Positions 1 through 8,598 of a stretch of 64,000 nt of DNA are shown one piece after another. Numbering within the stretch: the first letter of the stretch is position 1; each line of letters begins with the position of its first letter. A program made the translations under genes and the position numbers. The stretch comes from an uncultured Dorea sp. GTDB taxonomy: Bacteria; Bacillota; Clostridia; Lachnospirales; Lachnospiraceae. The DNA is taken from contig CAJULU010000011.1 in assembly GCA_910587575.1 (NCBI GenBank), forward strand, positions 7,856 through 71,855. Direction: 5' to 3'. Below the pieces are notes generated by a model. It worked only from the letters and a program-made list of their open reading frames with translations. It made no database searches and was not told where the DNA came from.

Positions 1-718
1 CGATTCCTGTGATATAGTTCGTCAGCGCATCCAGCCACACATAGACCACATGCTTGGGGTCAAAGTCCACCGGAATTCCCCACTGAAACGAAGTCCTGGA
101 CACACACAGATCCTGCAGGCCCGGAAGCAGGAAATTATTCATCATCTCATTTTTCCGCGACACCGGCTGGATAAATTCCGGATGCGTATTGATATGTTCA
201 ATCAGACGATCCGCATATTTGCTCATTTTAAAGAAATAGGCCTCTTCCTTGGCAGGCTGGACCTCACGGCCGCAGTCCGGGCATTTTCCGTCTACCAGCT
301 GTGACTCTGTAAAGAAAGACTCACAGGGCGTACAGTACATTCCTTCATAATGTCCTTTGTAGATGTCGCCCTTGTCATATAATTTCTTAAAAATCTTCTG
401 AACCTGTTTCTCATGCTCCTCATCTGTGGTGCGGATAAATTTGTCATAGGAGGTATTCATCAGATCCCAGATCCTGCGGATCTCTCCTGCAACATCATCC
501 ACAAATTCCTTCGGCGTAATTCCCTTTTCCCCGGCCTTTAACTCAATCTTCTGACCGTGCTCGTCTGTACCGGTCTGGAAGAACACCTCATATCCCTGGC
601 TTCTCTTGTATCTTGCGATTGCATCGGCAAGGACAATCTCATAGGTGTTCCCGATATGGGGCTTTCCAGACGTATAGGCAATGGCCGTTGTCATATAATA
701 CTTTGGTTTTTCACTCAT
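1..718 (-). CDS. metG: Methionyl-tRNA synthetase, N-terminal part (cut by window edge)
   Basis: Class I aminoacyl-tRNA synthetase that charges tRNA-Met with methionine in the cytoplasm. Only the first ~239 codons are in the window; the gene runs off position 1. The protein begins MSEKPKYYMTTAIAYTSGKP and has the class I HIGH-type motif as HIGN (about residue 21). A cysteine pair (YCTPC) followed by CPDC marks the zinc knuckle of the connective peptide, and VVYVWLDALTNYITG lies near the cut. The ATG at 716-718 is preceded by GGGAG. No complete ORF is possible because the stop lies outside. It is the first gene behind a T-box leader, so expression should respond to uncharged tRNA-Met. Confidence 0.96.
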   Translation of the reverse strand, partial: MSEKPKYYMTTAIAYTSGKPHIGNTYEIVLADAIARYKRSQGYEVFFQTGTDEHGQKIELKAGEKGITPKEFVDDVAGEIRRIWDLMNTSYDKFIRTTDEEHEKQVQKIFKKLYDKGDIYKGHYEGMYCTPCESFFTESQLVDGKCPDCGREVQPAKEEAYFFKMSKYADRLIEHINTHPEFIQPVSRKNEMMNNFLLPGLQDLCVSRTSFQWGIPVDFDPKHVVYVWLDALTNYITGI

Positions 719-764
719 TTTCTTTCTCTCCCTTCCATCATGTCAGCATTGACTTTCTGAATCT

Positions 765-1140
765 GACAAAAAAACCGTCTCCTTGAAAATTACATCAAGA
801 AGACGGAATCTGACCGTGTTACCACTTCTGCTTCATCCTGCCCTCACGGACAGAACCTCGTTAAGTGTCACCTGTACTGTACCAGGAAACACTCTCCCGC
901 TATAATGGGCGAACCCATCGCAGCCTGTATCGGACATCCGTCCCATAGTCGGTGCGCTGCTCAGAAGCCATCTTCAGTCCTTCTCCATCCATCCCTCTCA
1001 GCATCCCCATACTCCGGACATCCCTGCTCCTGGTATGGTTCCGAACCTGCTTTAAGACACACGTCTCTTTCCGGTTCTGCGGGAACTCTCTGTAAGACTT
1101 GAAAGAACTTACTCTCTTCATCATTGCGTTTTTCATTCAT
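765..1140 (-). promoter_or_regulatory. T-box leader of metG (tRNA-Met sensing riboswitch)
   Basis: About 430 nt separate the metG promoter from its ATG. Near the 3' end the minus strand reads AGTGGTAACACGGT (813-826), a recognisable T-box core whose UGGU can pair with the tRNA ACCA end. It is followed at once by a hairpin with a T tract (768-806). Upstream, AAGAGAGTAAG near 1110-1120 resembles the start of Stem I. I did not assign the specifier loop with confidence; methionine specificity follows from the gene controlled. Family knowledge: uncharged tRNA stabilises the antiterminator. Confidence 0.85.
768..806 (-). terminator. Regulated terminator of the metG T-box
   Basis: Arms CCGTCTTCTTGA and TCAAGGAGACGG (minus strand) with one internal mismatch and an 8-nt loop, followed by seven T. 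It sits directly 3' of the T-box core, as expected for the transcription-terminating alternative fold. Confidence 0.85.
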
Positions 1141-1154
1141 TGTTCATGTTCAAA

Positions 1155-1184
1155 ATCCTAACATACAATGTCCCCGCTTGTCAA
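1155..1184 (-). promoter_or_regulatory. Sigma-A promoter for metG
   Basis: Minus strand: perfect -35 TTGACA (1179-1184), 18-bp spacer, -10 TAGGAT (1155-1160, 4/6). Transcription would start near 1148, just before the T-box Stem I region. The position fits the leader very well. Confidence 0.6.
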
Positions 1185-1288
1185 GCATGGTTTTTCCTGT
1201 CCTTCATGCCGGATAAAAACTTGTCCAGAATTTCTGCATGTCTTTCCCCTTTCCTGCATATACATATAAAAAACATGGAAGGTACTTT

Positions 1289-3034
1289 ATGTCAAAAAAA
1301 CGTTCCGCAATCATCGCTTCCCTGTTTCTGGCGGCCCTCTTACTGTCAGTGGTTCTGTTTCGCCATTTCACCGGAAATGAAAACAAGCGGTTTGAAACCT
1401 ACACTAACGACCTGTTCTGCCAGGAAGTAGCCGGAAGCACCATCTCTTTACACTACACACTGAAGAACCCGGAAGCCTACGGAATCGACCATGCTCCCGT
1501 CACCTTCGGGTACTGCACCACAGACACCACCGCAGTCTGCGCCTCCGCAGAAAACGCACTGGCAGTTCTCCACTCATTCGACCGCAGCCGTTTATCCAGA
1601 GAGAACCGGCTGACCTATGATATCCTGGAAAACTATATGGTCTCCGCCCACGAACTGGCCCCCTATGCACTCTACGAAGAGCCTCTGGCTCCCTTAACCG
1701 GAACCCAGTCGCAGCTTCCCGTGCTGTTGTCAGAATACCAGTTCGACACTCAGAAGGATATTGATACCTATCTGGAACTGCTCACAAAGACACCCGAATA
1801 TTTTCACTCGATTCTGGAATTCGAACAGGCGAAGTCCGAGTCCGGCCTGTTCATGGCTTCTTACTCTGCCGATGCCCTCATCGCAGAATGCCAGGCCTTT
1901 ATCGACATGGAGGATCAGAATTACCTCTATTCCTCTTTTGAGGACCGGCTTGCAGCCACCGGACTGCCCGATGAGACGAAGAACGCCTACATAGAAGCAA
2001 ACTCAGAACGTATTAAGAATTACATTTTCCCGGCGTATACGGAATTGAAAGACGGCCTTACGGCCTTGCGGGAAACCGGAAAGAACAATAACGGCCTCTG
2101 CCATCTTCCCGACGGCAGGAAATACTACGAACTGACCGTTGCCTCTGAGACCGGCTCCTCCCGGACCATCCCGGAGCTTCAGCAGCTGACCCAGGGACAA
2201 ATGTTTGCAGACCTCACCGACATGCAGAAAATCCTGTCGCCGTCCGCAGAAGGAGCCTCTGTTTCCTCCGACCTGTTCAAAACCCAGGGAACCCTTCTGG
2301 AAAACCCGGATCCGGCCTGCATCCTGGAAGATCTGGAACAGAAACTAAAAAGCAATTTCCCGAAGCCTCCCAAAGTCACCACCGAGATCAAATACGTCCA
2401 GAAATCCATGGAAGAGTATTTAAGTCCTGCATTTTATATGATACCCGCCATTGACAATGCCGCCGACAACGTGATTTACATTAACGAAGGGCATCTGCCG
2501 GATGACCTGTCCCTTTTTACGACTCTTGCCCACGAAGGATATCCCGGGCACCTGTATCAGACCACCTATTACGCAAGCCAGAAACCGGATCCTATAAGGA
2601 ATCTTCTGAACTATGGCGGTTATGTGGAAGGATGGGCCACCTACAGCGAGATGATGAGTTACTACTATGCACCTGTTTCCAAAGAACAGGCCACACTGAT
2701 GCAGAAAAACACCTCCATCATCCTTGGACTCTATGCCCTTGCAGACATGGGAATCCACTATGAAGGCTGGACGCTTCTGGACGCCATTTCTTTCTTCCGA
2801 AGCTATGGGATTACCGATACGGACACGATCGAAAAGATTTATGACCTGATCATCGCTGACCCGGCAAATTATCTGAAATACTATATTGGATACGTGGAAT
2901 TCCTTGAAATGAAAAAAGAGGCCATGAAGGCATGGGGCGATGATTTCTCCCAGAAGAAGTTCCATAAAGCCGTGCTTGACGTTGGCCCTGCACCCTTTCA
3001 ACTGGTAAGAGAATATGCATTAAAAAAGAAGTAA
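1289..3034 (+). CDS. DUF885-family membrane-anchored metallopeptidase-like protein
   Basis: 581 residues. An N-terminal hydrophobic stretch (about residues 7-23, IIASLFLAALLLSVVLF) suggests a signal anchor or uncleaved signal peptide, so the body is extracellular. The hallmark is H-E-G-Y-P-G-H at about 415-421, the zinc-site motif of DUF885 proteins, followed about 30 residues later by YVEGWATYSE, also typical of that family. Some members are implicated in hydrolysing peptides, but no substrate can be read here. The ATG at 1289 was preferred because GGAAGG lies just upstream; an in-frame ATG at 1238 lacks a good site. It is divergent from metG and appears monocistronic. Confidence 0.85.
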   Translation: MSKKRSAIIASLFLAALLLSVVLFRHFTGNENKRFETYTNDLFCQEVAGSTISLHYTLKNPEAYGIDHAPVTFGYCTTDTTAVCASAENALAVLHSFDRSRLSRENRLTYDILENYMVSAHELAPYALYEEPLAPLTGTQSQLPVLLSEYQFDTQKDIDTYLELLTKTPEYFHSILEFEQAKSESGLFMASYSADALIAECQAFIDMEDQNYLYSSFEDRLAATGLPDETKNAYIEANSERIKNYIFPAYTELKDGLTALRETGKNNNGLCHLPDGRKYYELTVASETGSSRTIPELQQLTQGQMFADLTDMQKILSPSAEGASVSSDLFKTQGTLLENPDPACILEDLEQKLKSNFPKPPKVTTEIKYVQKSMEEYLSPAFYMIPAIDNAADNVIYINEGHLPDDLSLFTTLAHEGYPGHLYQTTYYASQKPDPIRNLLNYGGYVEGWATYSEMMSYYYAPVSKEQATLMQKNTSIILGLYALADMGIHYEGWTLLDAISFFRSYGITDTDTIEKIYDLIIADPANYLKYYIGYVEFLEMKKEAMKAWGDDFSQKKFHKAVLDVGPAPFQLVREYALKKK

Positions 3035-3070
3035 TGTCTAACGTTACATACAGGCTGACATAAGTGAACA

Positions 3071-3095
3071 TCAATTCGGGGCTGCCCCGAGTTGA
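3071..3095. terminator. GC-rich hairpin between convergent genes (possible terminator)
   Basis: TCAATTCGGG, loop GCTGC, CCCGAGTTGA: a 10-bp stem with one G-T pair, lying 36 nt after the DUF885 stop and before the convergent gene ending at 3136. Neither side has a strong T run, so termination efficiency is doubtful. Confidence 0.45.
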
Positions 3096-3135
3096 CTGTT
3101 TACTAAGATCATCCCCTGCCCCGGGCGGAAATTCT

Positions 3136-3468
3136 TCATCCGATCAGAACCTCCATCTTAACCCCGTCCTGTCCGCTCAGACCTGTCACAAAATGATAAC
3201 GCACCTGATCCTCCAGTTCTTCACCCGCATAAATATTAAAAAAACTATGTCTCATGAACTCGGAAAGATGCAGAAAGATATTTTTCGCTAATGCATAAGA
3301 AAATTTCTCCAGTGTAATATTCACATGTATTATCTGCTCACTGTCCGCTTCCACAAGACAGCCGCCGACTCCTTCCTCTACCCCGAGAAATAACCGGATA
3401 TCCTCAAGCATATCCGGTCTGACGCACGGACGGAATTCATTAAAAATCTTTAAATCTTCTGCTCCCAT
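3136..3468 (-). CDS. Hypothetical protein, 110 aa, downstream of a tail-anchored unknown
   Basis: I do not recognise this family. The product is a small soluble mixed alpha/beta protein with no signal peptide or membrane segment. It has a phenylalanine-rich middle (AKNIFLHLSEFMRHSFFNIY) and two cysteines. The ATG is preceded by GGAGAGGAGAAGAAT, a good ribosome site, which supports a real gene. It starts 54 nt after the stop of the 551-aa gene upstream and probably shares its transcript, and thus possibly the sigma-28-like promoter at 5273. Co-transcription suggests a partner of that protein, but this is inference only. Confidence 0.6.
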   Translation of the reverse strand: MGAEDLKIFNEFRPCVRPDMLEDIRLFLGVEEGVGGCLVEADSEQIIHVNITLEKFSYALAKNIFLHLSEFMRHSFFNIYAGEELEDQVRYHFVTGLSGQDGVKMEVLIG

Positions 3469-3522
3469 ATTCTTCTCCTCTCCGGGTATTCCCGGCCTGC
3501 CAGACTCCTGATTCTCCTGCCG

Positions 3523-5178
3523 CTATCCGAAAAGCAGACGGTAACAGAGATACACCATTACCAGCGCCGCAACGCAGGCGGCTTCTGCCAGGATCAGCTT
3601 CTCTTTTCCCTTCTTTCCGTCTCTTTCCAGTTCCTCCGGCTCCATCAGCATTCCCCACGGACTATGTTTCTGCATAGTCAGCGAGATTCCCTTCTTATCG
3701 CTCTCTCCAATGGATTTCAGAAATTCCCGCCAGTTTCCTTCCAGAAGCTTCATCCCACGGATCAGGTCTGCCTGCATATTCTGGTTTTTCAGAAGCATCT
3801 GAAAAAAGCCGGCCCGCTCAGAATACGCTTCCTGCTGCCGGTATACGGCATCCTCTTTTTTCTCCAGAAACATCTTATATGCATATTGAAGCCCCTCCTC
3901 CGCTGCTTTCTGAGGGCTTCCCGTCTTCTCATAGATATTGATCGTGTAATGATACACCTTATAGACACCCTTCTGGGTCAGATAATAATCCACCATCTGG
4001 TTAATGGCGCTTTTCACAGGAACTTTCAAGGCGCTGTCCTTAGGGGAACTGACCGCATATACCTGCCCTTTGATTGTCGTAAGCGCAGCAAGAAGTCCCG
4101 TCACTTCTTCATTCTTCGCACTGATTCCCGAATGCTTCAGAAGATTCCCGCTTCCCTGCATATGTGCGGCAAAGCTGTTGGCCCGTTCCAGTTCTCTTCC
4201 GGAAACTGCCGCCTTTCCGCCGGTAACGCCAGGAGAACCGGCCGTTCTGTCTCCGGCCTTACTTAAGATGCGGTTCCTCTGGCTGATCTGCTGTTCACCG
4301 GACCGGCCTGCCGCCTCGTACTCCTGCTGAATCCGCACGTTCCCGTTCTTCGTCACGCTATAGATTCTTCCTTCCTCCTCAGATGCTGCGGACAGACTTC
4401 CGGAAGACACATTCGAAACAGAAGCGGTATACATACCTTTTCTGCCCCTGCCGCTAATGCTCTCCTGCGTCTGTGATTCCGGCATGAAAAACCGGGCATT
4501 CCCCGTAGTCTTCATGGTGCCCCGTGTATAAAATCTGTCCGCAGCCCTGGCGGAGATCGACTCACCCGTGGTCTGTTTATATACGCTGGATTTCACAACA
4601 TTCACTGCCTCTGTCTGCCCCGCCTTCTCCAGTAACTGCAGCAGTTCATCCAGCTCCTCTTCCAGCAGAAGGTTCAGCTTCTGGGATAAAACCTCATTCA
4701 GCCGTTCCATCTGAACTACCTGATCCTCTCCCAGCGTATGTGTAAGAATTGCTTCCAGAAGCGCAAGATAAAGTCTGGATAATTCTTTCAGTTGTGCGGA
4801 GAGCTGTCCGTCGTCCAAAGGGAACCAGGCCTGAAACGCCTCCCATAACTCCATCTCCATCTCAAGAGTCCATTTGAGATCCGCTTCTTTCAGAAGCTTC
4901 CCTTCTACTCCGAACCATTTACTCTGTCTGGAAAGTTCGGGCGTGTCTCTCTTCTCTTCCGTGCGTTCCCGTCCTTTATCGTCTTCCTGTTCCGCTTTCC
5001 GCTCTGCACGCTCCTTCTCCAGAGCCTCCTTCGCCTCCGCCGCATGGCGGGCGGCTTCTGCAATCAGCACCTGGCCGGCTTCTAACTGTGCGCTCTTTCT
5101 GGCAATCCGGCTCTCTGCCGCCGCAGATACGGCTGCCGGCAAGGCTGAATCTCCTCCTGTTTCTCTGACCCCTGGCAT
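3523..5178 (-). CDS. Unknown tail-anchored protein with coiled-coil N-terminus
   Basis: 551 residues, no recognised family. Residues about 20-80 are Ala/Glu/Lys/Arg-rich and predicted coiled coil (EAKEALEKERAERKAEQ). Residues about 90-190 are helical and leucine-rich (LLLEEELDELLQLLEKAG). A Ser/Gly-rich linker follows, then a second helical domain (about 340-510). A single hydrophobic segment lies at the very C-terminus (LILAEAACVAALVMVYLCYR), so the protein is probably tail-anchored with its bulk in the cytoplasm; there is no N-terminal signal. The ATG at 5178 has AGAGGGGGA upstream. A TTG at 5253 with GAGGGAAA also fits, would add 25 residues, and lies closer to the sigma-28-like box. Its setting beside another such box suggests the flagellar regulon. 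Confidence 0.7.
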   Translation of the reverse strand: MPGVRETGGDSALPAAVSAAAESRIARKSAQLEAGQVLIAEAARHAAEAKEALEKERAERKAEQEDDKGRERTEEKRDTPELSRQSKWFGVEGKLLKEADLKWTLEMEMELWEAFQAWFPLDDGQLSAQLKELSRLYLALLEAILTHTLGEDQVVQMERLNEVLSQKLNLLLEEELDELLQLLEKAGQTEAVNVVKSSVYKQTTGESISARAADRFYTRGTMKTTGNARFFMPESQTQESISGRGRKGMYTASVSNVSSGSLSAASEEEGRIYSVTKNGNVRIQQEYEAAGRSGEQQISQRNRILSKAGDRTAGSPGVTGGKAAVSGRELERANSFAAHMQGSGNLLKHSGISAKNEEVTGLLAALTTIKGQVYAVSSPKDSALKVPVKSAINQMVDYYLTQKGVYKVYHYTINIYEKTGSPQKAAEEGLQYAYKMFLEKKEDAVYRQQEAYSERAGFFQMLLKNQNMQADLIRGMKLLEGNWREFLKSIGESDKKGISLTMQKHSPWGMLMEPEELERDGKKGKEKLILAEAACVAALVMVYLCYRLLFG

Positions 5179-5272
5179 ATCTGTTCCCCCTCTGCCTGCT
5201 GCCGCTTTTTGTTCCCCGGACTGCACAGACCCGGAAATCTGACACAGCCACAAAGTTTCCCTCTTATATTAG

Positions 5273-5280
5273 ATATCGGC
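5273..5280 (-). promoter_or_regulatory. Sigma-28-type -10 box (GCCGATAT) upstream of the tail-anchored unknown
   Basis: Minus strand carries GCCGATAT, an exact match to the sigma-D/FliA -10. The -35 region 14-16 bp upstream is poor (TTAC/TACT versus TAAA), so this rests on the -10 alone. It lies 20 bp before the TTG and 95 bp before the ATG candidates. Confidence 0.45.
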
Positions 5281-5363
5281 TCATTCGCATAGGAAGTAAC
5301 CTCAAACTCTTAAATTTTTTCATTCGGTATGCCGGAAGTTACTGTCAGAAAGTCCGGTCTGTT

Positions 5364-5398
5364 CAAAAAAGGAACGAGGTCTTTCTCCCCCGTCCCTT
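5364..5398 (-). terminator. Intrinsic terminator after the 215-aa gene
   Basis: Minus strand AAGGGACG ... CGTTCCTT with further G-C pairs inside (about 11 pairs, some wobble), then six T. It starts 19 nt after the stop at 5417 and separates the two sigma-28-linked units. Confidence 0.7.
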
Positions 5399-5416
5399 CG
5401 ATTCCACCATATCCTG

Positions 5417-6064
5417 TTATTCAGCAGCTCCCGCTTTCTCATAATAACTGTCAAACAGATCGCCGATCGCACTGTGTGTCTCATGGGAAATAGACGGCAG
5501 TGACTTGCCCCAGGACTTCGTAGCCTGCTCAAATCCCTTCTCAACCGCTGCCTGCATCTCTTTCATCTTCTCCGGATCATCTCCTGCAAGCGCATATGCA
5601 AAATCAAAGATTCTCTGTGAAGTCTGCTTTACTCCCCAGTATCCGTCTTCAGAAATCGCCTGCTGGGCCTCTGCCTTGGTCTGCGCATCTACCGTGAAGT
5701 TGCCGCTGGCAATCCTTCTCCACATATCATCGCCCTGTGCGCTCATGCCCGTAATTCCCTGCTTCTGGAACATCTGGGTCATCATATTCGTGAAACGGGC
5801 CATCTGGTTATCCAGATCAGCCTTAAGGCTCTGCACCAGCGCTGCCCTCTCGGAATCACTCATCTTATTCGATACTTTTGTATCGCTGCTGAATTCTACC
5901 CGGTCTTTATTCGCCTGGGAATTCTTGTTACTGTCTACAGCATTCACTGCATCTTTGTTCTGCTCCTGTGCCGCCTTGTCTGCAGCAGCCGTTTTGTTCG
6001 CATTTACAGAAGTATAGCCTGTTGTCGCCTGGACATTCTGATAATAAAGATCTTCGATTTTCAC
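5417..6064 (-). CDS. Conserved hypothetical protein, flagellar-regulon candidate (215 aa)
   Basis: Soluble, no signal peptide. N-terminal ~75 residues are Asn/Ala/Lys-rich and probably disordered. Residues about 75-110 form an amphipathic helix (ERAALVQSLKADLDNQMARF). The C-terminal ~80 residues form a conserved-looking block with YWGVKQTSQRIFDFA and EKGFEQATKSWGKSLPSIS. I recall a similar block in proteins of flagellated bacteria, some annotated misleadingly as a hydrogenase-4 component, but I cannot confirm this. Start is GTG at 6064 with GGAGGAAATGCT upstream. A good sigma-28-like promoter lies 84 bp upstream and a terminator follows, so it is monocistronic and probably made when FliA is active. 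Confidence 0.75.
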   Translation of the reverse strand: MKIEDLYYQNVQATTGYTSVNANKTAAADKAAQEQNKDAVNAVDSNKNSQANKDRVEFSSDTKVSNKMSDSERAALVQSLKADLDNQMARFTNMMTQMFQKQGITGMSAQGDDMWRRIASGNFTVDAQTKAEAQQAISEDGYWGVKQTSQRIFDFAYALAGDDPEKMKEMQAAVEKGFEQATKSWGKSLPSISHETHSAIGDLFDSYYEKAGAAE

Positions 6065-6147
6065 AGCATTTCCTCCTTTTCTTCTTATAATCTAGTACAG
6101 CATTGCACTAGCGTGCTAAGAAAATCATATTTATGTTTATATTACAT

Positions 6148-6173
6148 ATATCGGCGTCAATGAAAAAAAATTA
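6148..6173 (-). promoter_or_regulatory. Sigma-28-type promoter for the 215-aa gene
   Basis: Minus strand: -35 TAAT (6170-6173), 14-bp spacer, -10 GCCGATAT (6148-6155, exact). The -35 overlaps the stop codon of the upstream hydrolase gene. Start of transcription would be about 6141. Confidence 0.65.
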
Positions 6174-7145
6174 AGAAACTTCATGTAAATAACTTCCAGA
6201 TTCCTGTTTCCCCCTGCTCATCCTTACACAGCGCTCACACCAGACGAACAGATCCTCGTACACCTGCTCCCGGTTCGTCTCATTCAGAATCTCATGACGT
6301 CCGCCTGCATACAGCCTGACTGCAACCCTTCGCATCCCCGCAGACTTATACTTCTGATACACTTTTATGACTCCCCGGCCGAAGGAACCCACCGGATCAT
6401 CCGCACCGGCGGTAAACAGGACCGGAAGATCTTTCGGAATCCCGGCCATGCTTCCCGGCCTTGCCAGCGTCTTCATTCCTTCGAACATCTGATAGTATCC
6501 TCCCACGGTAAAACGGAACATACACAGAGGATCCTCCACGTACCGCCTGCGGATCTCCGGATCCGACGTAACCCACTCTCTCCCCGTCTCGCCCGGCTCG
6601 AATCTCTTGTTAAAGCTTCCGAAGCTTAAGCTGTCCACGAATTTACTCCGATACCGCCAGCCTCTGAACATGGCCGTCACCCGGCAGACTGCCTGTCCTG
6701 CTTTCAGCACAGCCAGAGGCTGATATCCGGTTCCCATGACGACCGCACCGGCAAGCCCGTCTCCATGTTCTGTCAGATACTGTCTCAGCAGAAACGACCC
6801 CATACTATGGCCAAGCATCAGATAGGGCAGGCCCGGATATTTCTTCGATGTAATCATCCGAAGCTGATGGATGTCGCCGATTACATACCTGTTCCCCTTC
6901 TTCTCCGGGAAATATCCATATTCCGTCTCATCCTTTACAGATCTTCCATGTCCCAGATGATCGTGTCCTGTCACATAATAACCATGTCCGCACATATATT
7001 CCGCAAATTCATGATAGCGCTCAATATATTCCACCATCCCGTGGCAGATCTGGAGCACTCCTTTCGGCGTATCCTCCGGAAGCCATTCCACGGCGTGTAT
7101 CTGCGTCTTCCCATCCCTGGAAAGATAGTAAAACTCTTTCTTCAT
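6171..7145 (-). CDS. Alpha/beta hydrolase (monoacylglycerol lipase / lysophospholipase-like)
   Basis: 324-residue soluble serine hydrolase. The nucleophile elbow is GHSMGS (about residues 111-116). The acid is likely the Asp of GADDPVG and the base the His of GGRHEILNE near the C-terminus. The N-terminal half has CHGMVEYIERY and GHDHLGHGRS, the oxyanion and HG motifs seen in the Hydrolase_4 family. That family cleaves carboxylic esters, often lysophospholipids or monoacylglycerols; the substrate here is unknown. It begins 2 nt after the citrate synthase stop, so the two form one transcript, and the start relies on a weak site (GGAAGA). Confidence 0.85.
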   Translation of the reverse strand: MKKEFYYLSRDGKTQIHAVEWLPEDTPKGVLQICHGMVEYIERYHEFAEYMCGHGYYVTGHDHLGHGRSVKDETEYGYFPEKKGNRYVIGDIHQLRMITSKKYPGLPYLMLGHSMGSFLLRQYLTEHGDGLAGAVVMGTGYQPLAVLKAGQAVCRVTAMFRGWRYRSKFVDSLSFGSFNKRFEPGETGREWVTSDPEIRRRYVEDPLCMFRFTVGGYYQMFEGMKTLARPGSMAGIPKDLPVLFTAGADDPVGSFGRGVIKVYQKYKSAGMRRVAVRLYAGGRHEILNETNREQVYEDLFVWCERCVRMSRGKQESGSYLHEVS

Positions 7146-7147
7146 CT

Positions 7148-8518
7148 CTATCTGTCTTCCATCCTTACATAATCTCTGTGTTCAGCCAGCGGCCTGTAAG
7201 CCGGGCGGATAATCTTGTCAACGTTTCTTAACTCTTCCAGTCTGTGCGCACTCCATCCTACGATACGGGCAGCGGCAAAGATCGGCGTATATAAAGCCGG
7301 CGGCAGGCCAAGCATACTGTACACAAGCCCGCTGTAAAAGTCCACATTCGCATTCACGCCTTTGTAGATCTTCCTTTTCTCGGCAATCACCTTCGGAGCC
7401 ATCGTCTCTACCATCTCATAAAGCGCATACTCCGCTTCACAGCCCTTTTCCTGAGCCAGCTTCTTTACAAATCCCTTGAAAATGTCCGCTCTCGGGTCAG
7501 ACACAGAATAGATCGCATGTCCCATTCCGTAGATCAGCCCTTTCTTATCGAATGCATTCTTCTCCAGAAGGTCGCAGAGATACTTACGCACTTCGTCCTC
7601 ATCAGTCCAGTCCTTTACTACCTTCTTCATATCATCAAACATCTGTGTCACCTTGATGTTGGCGCCCCCATGCTTCGGACCCTTCAGAGAAGCCAGCGCT
7701 GCGGCAATCGTAGAATAGGTATCCGTTCCGGAAGAAGTGACAACGTGAGTCGTAAAAGTAGAATTGTTACCGCCGCCATGATCCATGTGAAGCACCAGGG
7801 CCATGTCAAGAATCTTTGCTTCCAGCTCGGTATACTTACGATCCTCCCGCAGCATCATCAGAATATTCTCAGCCGTAGACAGTTCCGGTGACGGCGCATA
7901 GATGAACAGATCCTCACCCATGCGGTAATTATACGCATGATAGCCGTACACCATCAGCATCGGAAATTCACTGATCAGATTCAGACACTGGCGAAGCACA
8001 TTGGGAATCGTCGTATCATCCGCTTTCTCATCATAGGAGTACAGATTCAGAATGGAACGTGACAACGTAATCATGACATCCCGGCTGGGCGCCTTCATGA
8101 TGACATCCCTTACAAAGGTGGGCGGAAGAGTGCGGCGTTCCACCAGCGTATCATGAAATGTCGCCAGTTCCCTCTCATTGGGAAGTTCTCCGAACAACAG
8201 AAGATATGCAATCTCCTCAAAGCCGAAATTCTCATCCTCCAGGAATCCTCTTACCAGCTCCTTGATGTTATACCCCCGGTAATACAGGTTGCCGGCACAG
8301 GGAACCTCCACGCCGTCCACCAGTTTCTTTGCACACACATCCGAAATATTCGTAAGTCCGGCAAGCACACCCTTTCCGTTCAGATCGCGAAGGCCCCTCT
8401 TTACTTCATATTTTGTATACAGTTCCTTATCGATCTCATTATTCTGGGCACACAGCCGGGCAAAATGTTCGATCTCCGGTGTCACCTCAAACAGAGAAAA
8501 CTCCTTCCTATTATCCAT
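7148..8518 (-). CDS. gltA: Citrate synthase
   Basis: 456 residues. Condenses oxaloacetate and acetyl-CoA to citrate, in many Clostridia feeding glutamate synthesis through a partial TCA cycle. Active-site regions are visible: MDHGGGNNSTF (first His), YGMGHAIYSVSDPRADIF (second His) and NANVDFYSGLVYSML (catalytic Asp region). The family-typical ~100-residue N-terminal extension is present. ATG at 8518 follows AAAGGAGAGGTGTAT; a GTG two codons earlier overlaps the ribosome site and is less likely. It heads a two-gene unit with the alpha/beta hydrolase. Confidence 0.95.
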   Translation of the reverse strand: MDNRKEFSLFEVTPEIEHFARLCAQNNEIDKELYTKYEVKRGLRDLNGKGVLAGLTNISDVCAKKLVDGVEVPCAGNLYYRGYNIKELVRGFLEDENFGFEEIAYLLLFGELPNERELATFHDTLVERRTLPPTFVRDVIMKAPSRDVMITLSRSILNLYSYDEKADDTTIPNVLRQCLNLISEFPMLMVYGYHAYNYRMGEDLFIYAPSPELSTAENILMMLREDRKYTELEAKILDMALVLHMDHGGGNNSTFTTHVVTSSGTDTYSTIAAALASLKGPKHGGANIKVTQMFDDMKKVVKDWTDEDEVRKYLCDLLEKNAFDKKGLIYGMGHAIYSVSDPRADIFKGFVKKLAQEKGCEAEYALYEMVETMAPKVIAEKRKIYKGVNANVDFYSGLVYSMLGLPPALYTPIFAAARIVGWSAHRLEELRNVDKIIRPAYRPLAEHRDYVRMEDR

Positions 8519-8598
8519 ATACACCTCTCCTTTCTGTCACTGCAGAACTACAATACCATCAGTTACCATCTATGATGAAAGGCAGGTCCGCAAAAACC

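Noticed and set aside
900..1136. 78-codon minus-strand ORF upstream of metG
   Set aside because: It coincides with the T-box leader, whose RNA structure explains the conservation of this stretch; no ribosome site.
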